This document shows, in pieces, positions 61,836 through 64,000 of a stretch of DNA of 64,000 nt. Below the pieces are notes generated by a model that saw nothing but the letters and a program-made list of their open reading frames with translations, ran no database searches and was not told where the DNA came from. The stretch spans positions 2,666,001-2,730,000 of the forward strand of contig JADJPE010000005.1 in the NCBI GenBank assembly GCA_016713425.1. Direction: 5' to 3'. A program made the translations under genes and the position numbers. Position 1 is the first letter of the stretch, and each line of letters begins with the position of its first letter. Origin of the DNA: Deltaproteobacteria bacterium (lineage in GTDB: Bacteria > Myxococcota > Kuafuiibacteriia > Kuafuiibacteriales > Kuafuiibacteriaceae).

Positions 61836-62621
61836 ATGACGAAGTCCCGGTCCAGCGTCGTCTCGTCATTCACGATCATCAAGGGCTCCTTGATCGACGA
61901 GACCTACGCTGTGTTCGGTGACTGGGACTTCGACAAATCGCGCACGGAGAATCTGCGCCGCGTTCGCGAGGACAACACCATCGGTGCCACGAGCACCCAC
62001 TGGGCGCGCGACGTGGCCAAGGTCCTCAATCGCCGTTTCGATCCCGCCGGGCGCGACCGGCCACTCGTGGATCTCGCCATTGCCGGCTGCGACCGCGACG
62101 TGTGGAGGCCGCTGCTGCTCTTCCACATGACCCGGGACGAGTTCCTGGTGCGTGATTTCCTGGTGAACTGGCTCTACCCGCAGTTCACCCAGGGAGCCTA
62201 TCGACTTCACACGGACGACGTAACGAAGTACCTCACGTCGCTCAGCAAGAAGAAGGGCGTCGAGTGGTCGGGCAAGTGGACCGACTCGACCACATCACGA
62301 GTCGCGTCGGGGCTGCTGCGCATGGCCACCGACTTCGGGCTTCTGACCGGCACGCTGCACAAGGAGTTCGCCTCCTACCACCTGCCTGAGGAGAGCTTCA
62401 TCTACCTCCTGCACGCGATGGCCGACGTCGAGCCCAACGCGCGCCGCATCGTCGATGCCGAGGACTGGCACATGTATCTGATGGACACGGCTGACGTGGA
62501 GCGCGAGCTCCTGCGACTGCATCAGTTTCGCAAGGTTCACTACGAGGTCGCCGGCAGCCTGGCCCAGCTCAAGCTGCCCCACGGTTCCTCGGCGGACTAC
62601 GCAAGGGAGCTCTGCGCATGA
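61836..62621 (+). CDS. brxA: BREX protein BrxA (DUF1819)
   Basis: The 261-residue protein starts 3 bp after brxE. SFTIIKGSLIDETYAVFGDW at the N-terminus, RPLLLFHMTRDEFLVRDFLV in the middle and SRVASGLLRMATDFGLL are typical of BrxA/DUF1819, a small DNA-binding-like BREX component. It overlaps brxB by 4 nt. Confidence 0.85.
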   Translation: MTKSRSSVVSSFTIIKGSLIDETYAVFGDWDFDKSRTENLRRVREDNTIGATSTHWARDVAKVLNRRFDPAGRDRPLVDLAIAGCDRDVWRPLLLFHMTRDEFLVRDFLVNWLYPQFTQGAYRLHTDDVTKYLTSLSKKKGVEWSGKWTDSTTSRVASGLLRMATDFGLLTGTLHKEFASYHLPEESFIYLLHAMADVEPNARRIVDAEDWHMYLMDTADVERELLRLHQFRKVHYEVAGSLAQLKLPHGSSADYARELCA

Positions 62622-63196
62622 CGGACTGGAAGGACCGACTCGTGAAACAGCTTGAGCCCGTGCTCAAGCAAACCGATCCGCGCCCCGCTATCAGCGCCTA
62701 TCACGACATGCCCTACGCCATCTTCCGGTATCCGCCGGAGGACGAGTTTGCTGTGCGTCAGGAGACCGCGCTGCTGAGGACCCGCCTCGAGCAGGCAGGC
62801 AAGCGGGTCACCTCGATCTCACTGTCTGCCTGCATGTACGAGGCACTCGAAGCCGAGGGGCTCGGCACCGAGGCCTTGGCCGACGCCGAGAAGTCCGTCG
62901 GCCTCGAGTCGACCATCGAGACCATCCACCAGGTGCTGAGCGAGTACCGTCCGCTCGACGAGCTGGTGGCGTCGCGCATCCCGGACGACGCCGACCCGCT
63001 GCGCGACGTGGTGTTCATCGTCCGCGCTGGAGCGCTCTTTCCGATCTACCGCACTTCGTCGTTGCTCGAGCAGCTCAAGGGGAAGGTGCACGTGCCGGCC
63101 GTTCTCTTTTACCCGGGCGAGCTCGATGGGGCGGCGGGCCTGCGCTTCATGGGAGTACTGGACGCCGAGCATAACTACCGGCCGAAGATTTTCTGA
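62618..63196 (+). CDS. brxB: BREX protein BrxB (DUF1788)
   Basis: The 192-residue protein begins in the brxA stop (ATGA). AIFRYPPEDEFAVRQETALL, DPLRDVVFIVRAGALFPIYR and VPAVLFYPGELDGAAGLRFM are characteristic of BrxB/DUF1788. Its role is structural or unknown. Ten bases separate it from brxC. Confidence 0.87.
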   Translation: MTDWKDRLVKQLEPVLKQTDPRPAISAYHDMPYAIFRYPPEDEFAVRQETALLRTRLEQAGKRVTSISLSACMYEALEAEGLGTEALADAEKSVGLESTIETIHQVLSEYRPLDELVASRIPDDADPLRDVVFIVRAGALFPIYRTSSLLEQLKGKVHVPAVLFYPGELDGAAGLRFMGVLDAEHNYRPKIF

Positions 63197-63206
63197 GGGA
63201 CATGCG

Positions 63207-64000
63207 ATGACTGCAACGACGATCAAAGACCTATTCGCCAACGACATCTCCCGACGCATCGAGGAGGTGATCAAGGTCGACCAGGCTGACGAGCAGATCA
63301 TTCGCGACGAGCTCGCCGAGTACGTGGTGACCGACTCCATCCGCGGCCACCTCACCGAGGTGCTGGAGAGCTATTGGGAGACCCCCAAGAAGCCGCACGA
63401 AGGCGTGGCGGTCTGGGTCTCCGGCTTCTTCGGCTCCGGTAAGTCGAGCTTCGCCAAGTACCTCGGCCTCGCCCTGCAGAACCGCACGGTCGTGGGAGAG
63501 AGCGCCGCGCAGCTCCTCGCCAAGCGCACTGGCGACCCGAAGGCCGAGGTGCTGCTAAGCAACATCGCCGAACAGATCCCGACCGAGGCGGTCATCTTCG
63601 ACGTCTCCACCGACCGCGGCATCCGCACCGGCAACCAGAGCATCACCGAGATCATGTACCGGCTCTTCCTCCAGAGCCTCGGGTACGCCCGTGATCTCGA
63701 CCTGTCTGAGCTGGAGATCACGCTGGAGGAGGCCGGGCGTCTCGACGACTTCAAGGCGAAGTACCAGGAGGTCTTCAACAAGGACTGGGACGTTGGCAAG
63801 GGGCTCATCGCCATCGCCGTGCAGCAAGCAAGCCGCGTGATGCACGAGATGGATCCCGCCACGTACCCAACCGCCGACAGCTGGCGCGAGTCGGCGATGA
63901 AGCGCGCCGACATCACTCCGGGCGACCTCGCCAAGCGGGGCATGGAGCTGATGAAGCGACGCTCTCCCGGCAAGACGCTGCTCTTCGTGGTGGACGAGGT
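63207..64000 (+). CDS. brxC: BREX ATPase BrxC (N-terminal part, cut by window end)
   Basis: ATG 63207 starts TIKDLFANDISRRIEEVIKV. VWVSGFFGSGKSSFAKYLGL is the Walker A P-loop of BrxC, and LLFVVDEV at the very end of the window is the Walker B strand. BrxC proteins are about 1200 residues, so roughly a fifth is present. BREX blocks phage replication, with host DNA marked by the PglX methylase. Confidence 0.9.
   Translation, partial: MTATTIKDLFANDISRRIEEVIKVDQADEQIIRDELAEYVVTDSIRGHLTEVLESYWETPKKPHEGVAVWVSGFFGSGKSSFAKYLGLALQNRTVVGESAAQLLAKRTGDPKAEVLLSNIAEQIPTEAVIFDVSTDRGIRTGNQSITEIMYRLFLQSLGYARDLDLSELEITLEEAGRLDDFKAKYQEVFNKDWDVGKGLIAIAVQQASRVMHEMDPATYPTADSWRESAMKRADITPGDLAKRGMELMKRRSPGKTLLFVVDE

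Overview
This is a high-GC chromosomal segment. The best guess is a Myxococcota / former Deltaproteobacteria genome. The reasons are Asp/Ala/Gly-rich lipoproteins, Cys-rich secreted repeat proteins, a Myxococcus-type disulfide repeat, a VIT-domain protein and many lineage-style IS elements. The assignment is an inference from gene content, not from a marker gene. The window is mostly an accessory region: mobile DNA and gene fragments surround one metabolic operon and a defence island.

Layout. 1-23.1 kb is a mobile-element graveyard. It holds a VIT-domain gene cut by an IS91-like element, a treY remnant, a DDE IS with perfect 18-bp inverted repeats, and a two-gene operon (HD hydrolase fused to a PD-(D/E)XK-like domain, plus a small partner). 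An intact IS66 element with an 8-bp target duplication follows. Next is a nested stack: an IS91-like end is split by group II intron A, whose reverse transcriptase gene is split just after YADD by group II intron B, which carries an IS110 element. More IS91-like copies follow, one of which has fused its transposase tail in frame to a secreted lipoprotein gene. 23.1-34.3 kb holds an EF-hand protein, a tightly coupled nitrous oxide reductase (nos) operon and an unknown membrane-anchored protein. 34.4-50.5 kb is again IS debris with small cargo genes: GFA, DUF3024, a metalloprotease, a metallophosphoesterase, a membrane/GAF-like pair, a cupin, DUF2188, and a PIN toxin with an XRE-ImmA regulator. 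50.7-55.5 kb carries a giant lipoprotein with 16 EGF-like modules, flanked by a 37-bp direct repeat. 56.3-64 kb is a defence island: a TIR protein and a TM0106-type nuclease-helicase on the minus strand, divergent from a BREX operon (HTH, brxE, brxA, brxB, brxC, cut by the window end).

Main result. The nos operon encodes two full-length NosZ-type proteins joined by a 1-nt start/stop overlap, and their metal sites are complementary. The first (23569-25953) keeps every CuA ligand (His619, Cys654, Cys658, His662, Met665) but has lost six of the seven CuZ histidines. The second (25953-28577) keeps all seven CuZ histidines but has lost every CuA ligand, and gains two C-terminal CXXCH haem domains. 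In known NosZ homodimers the CuA of one chain faces the CuZ of the other, so these two chains could form an obligate heterodimer with one working CuA-CuZ pair. nosD, nosF, nosL and nosY follow with overlapping starts, supporting a working operon for N2O reduction in the cell envelope.
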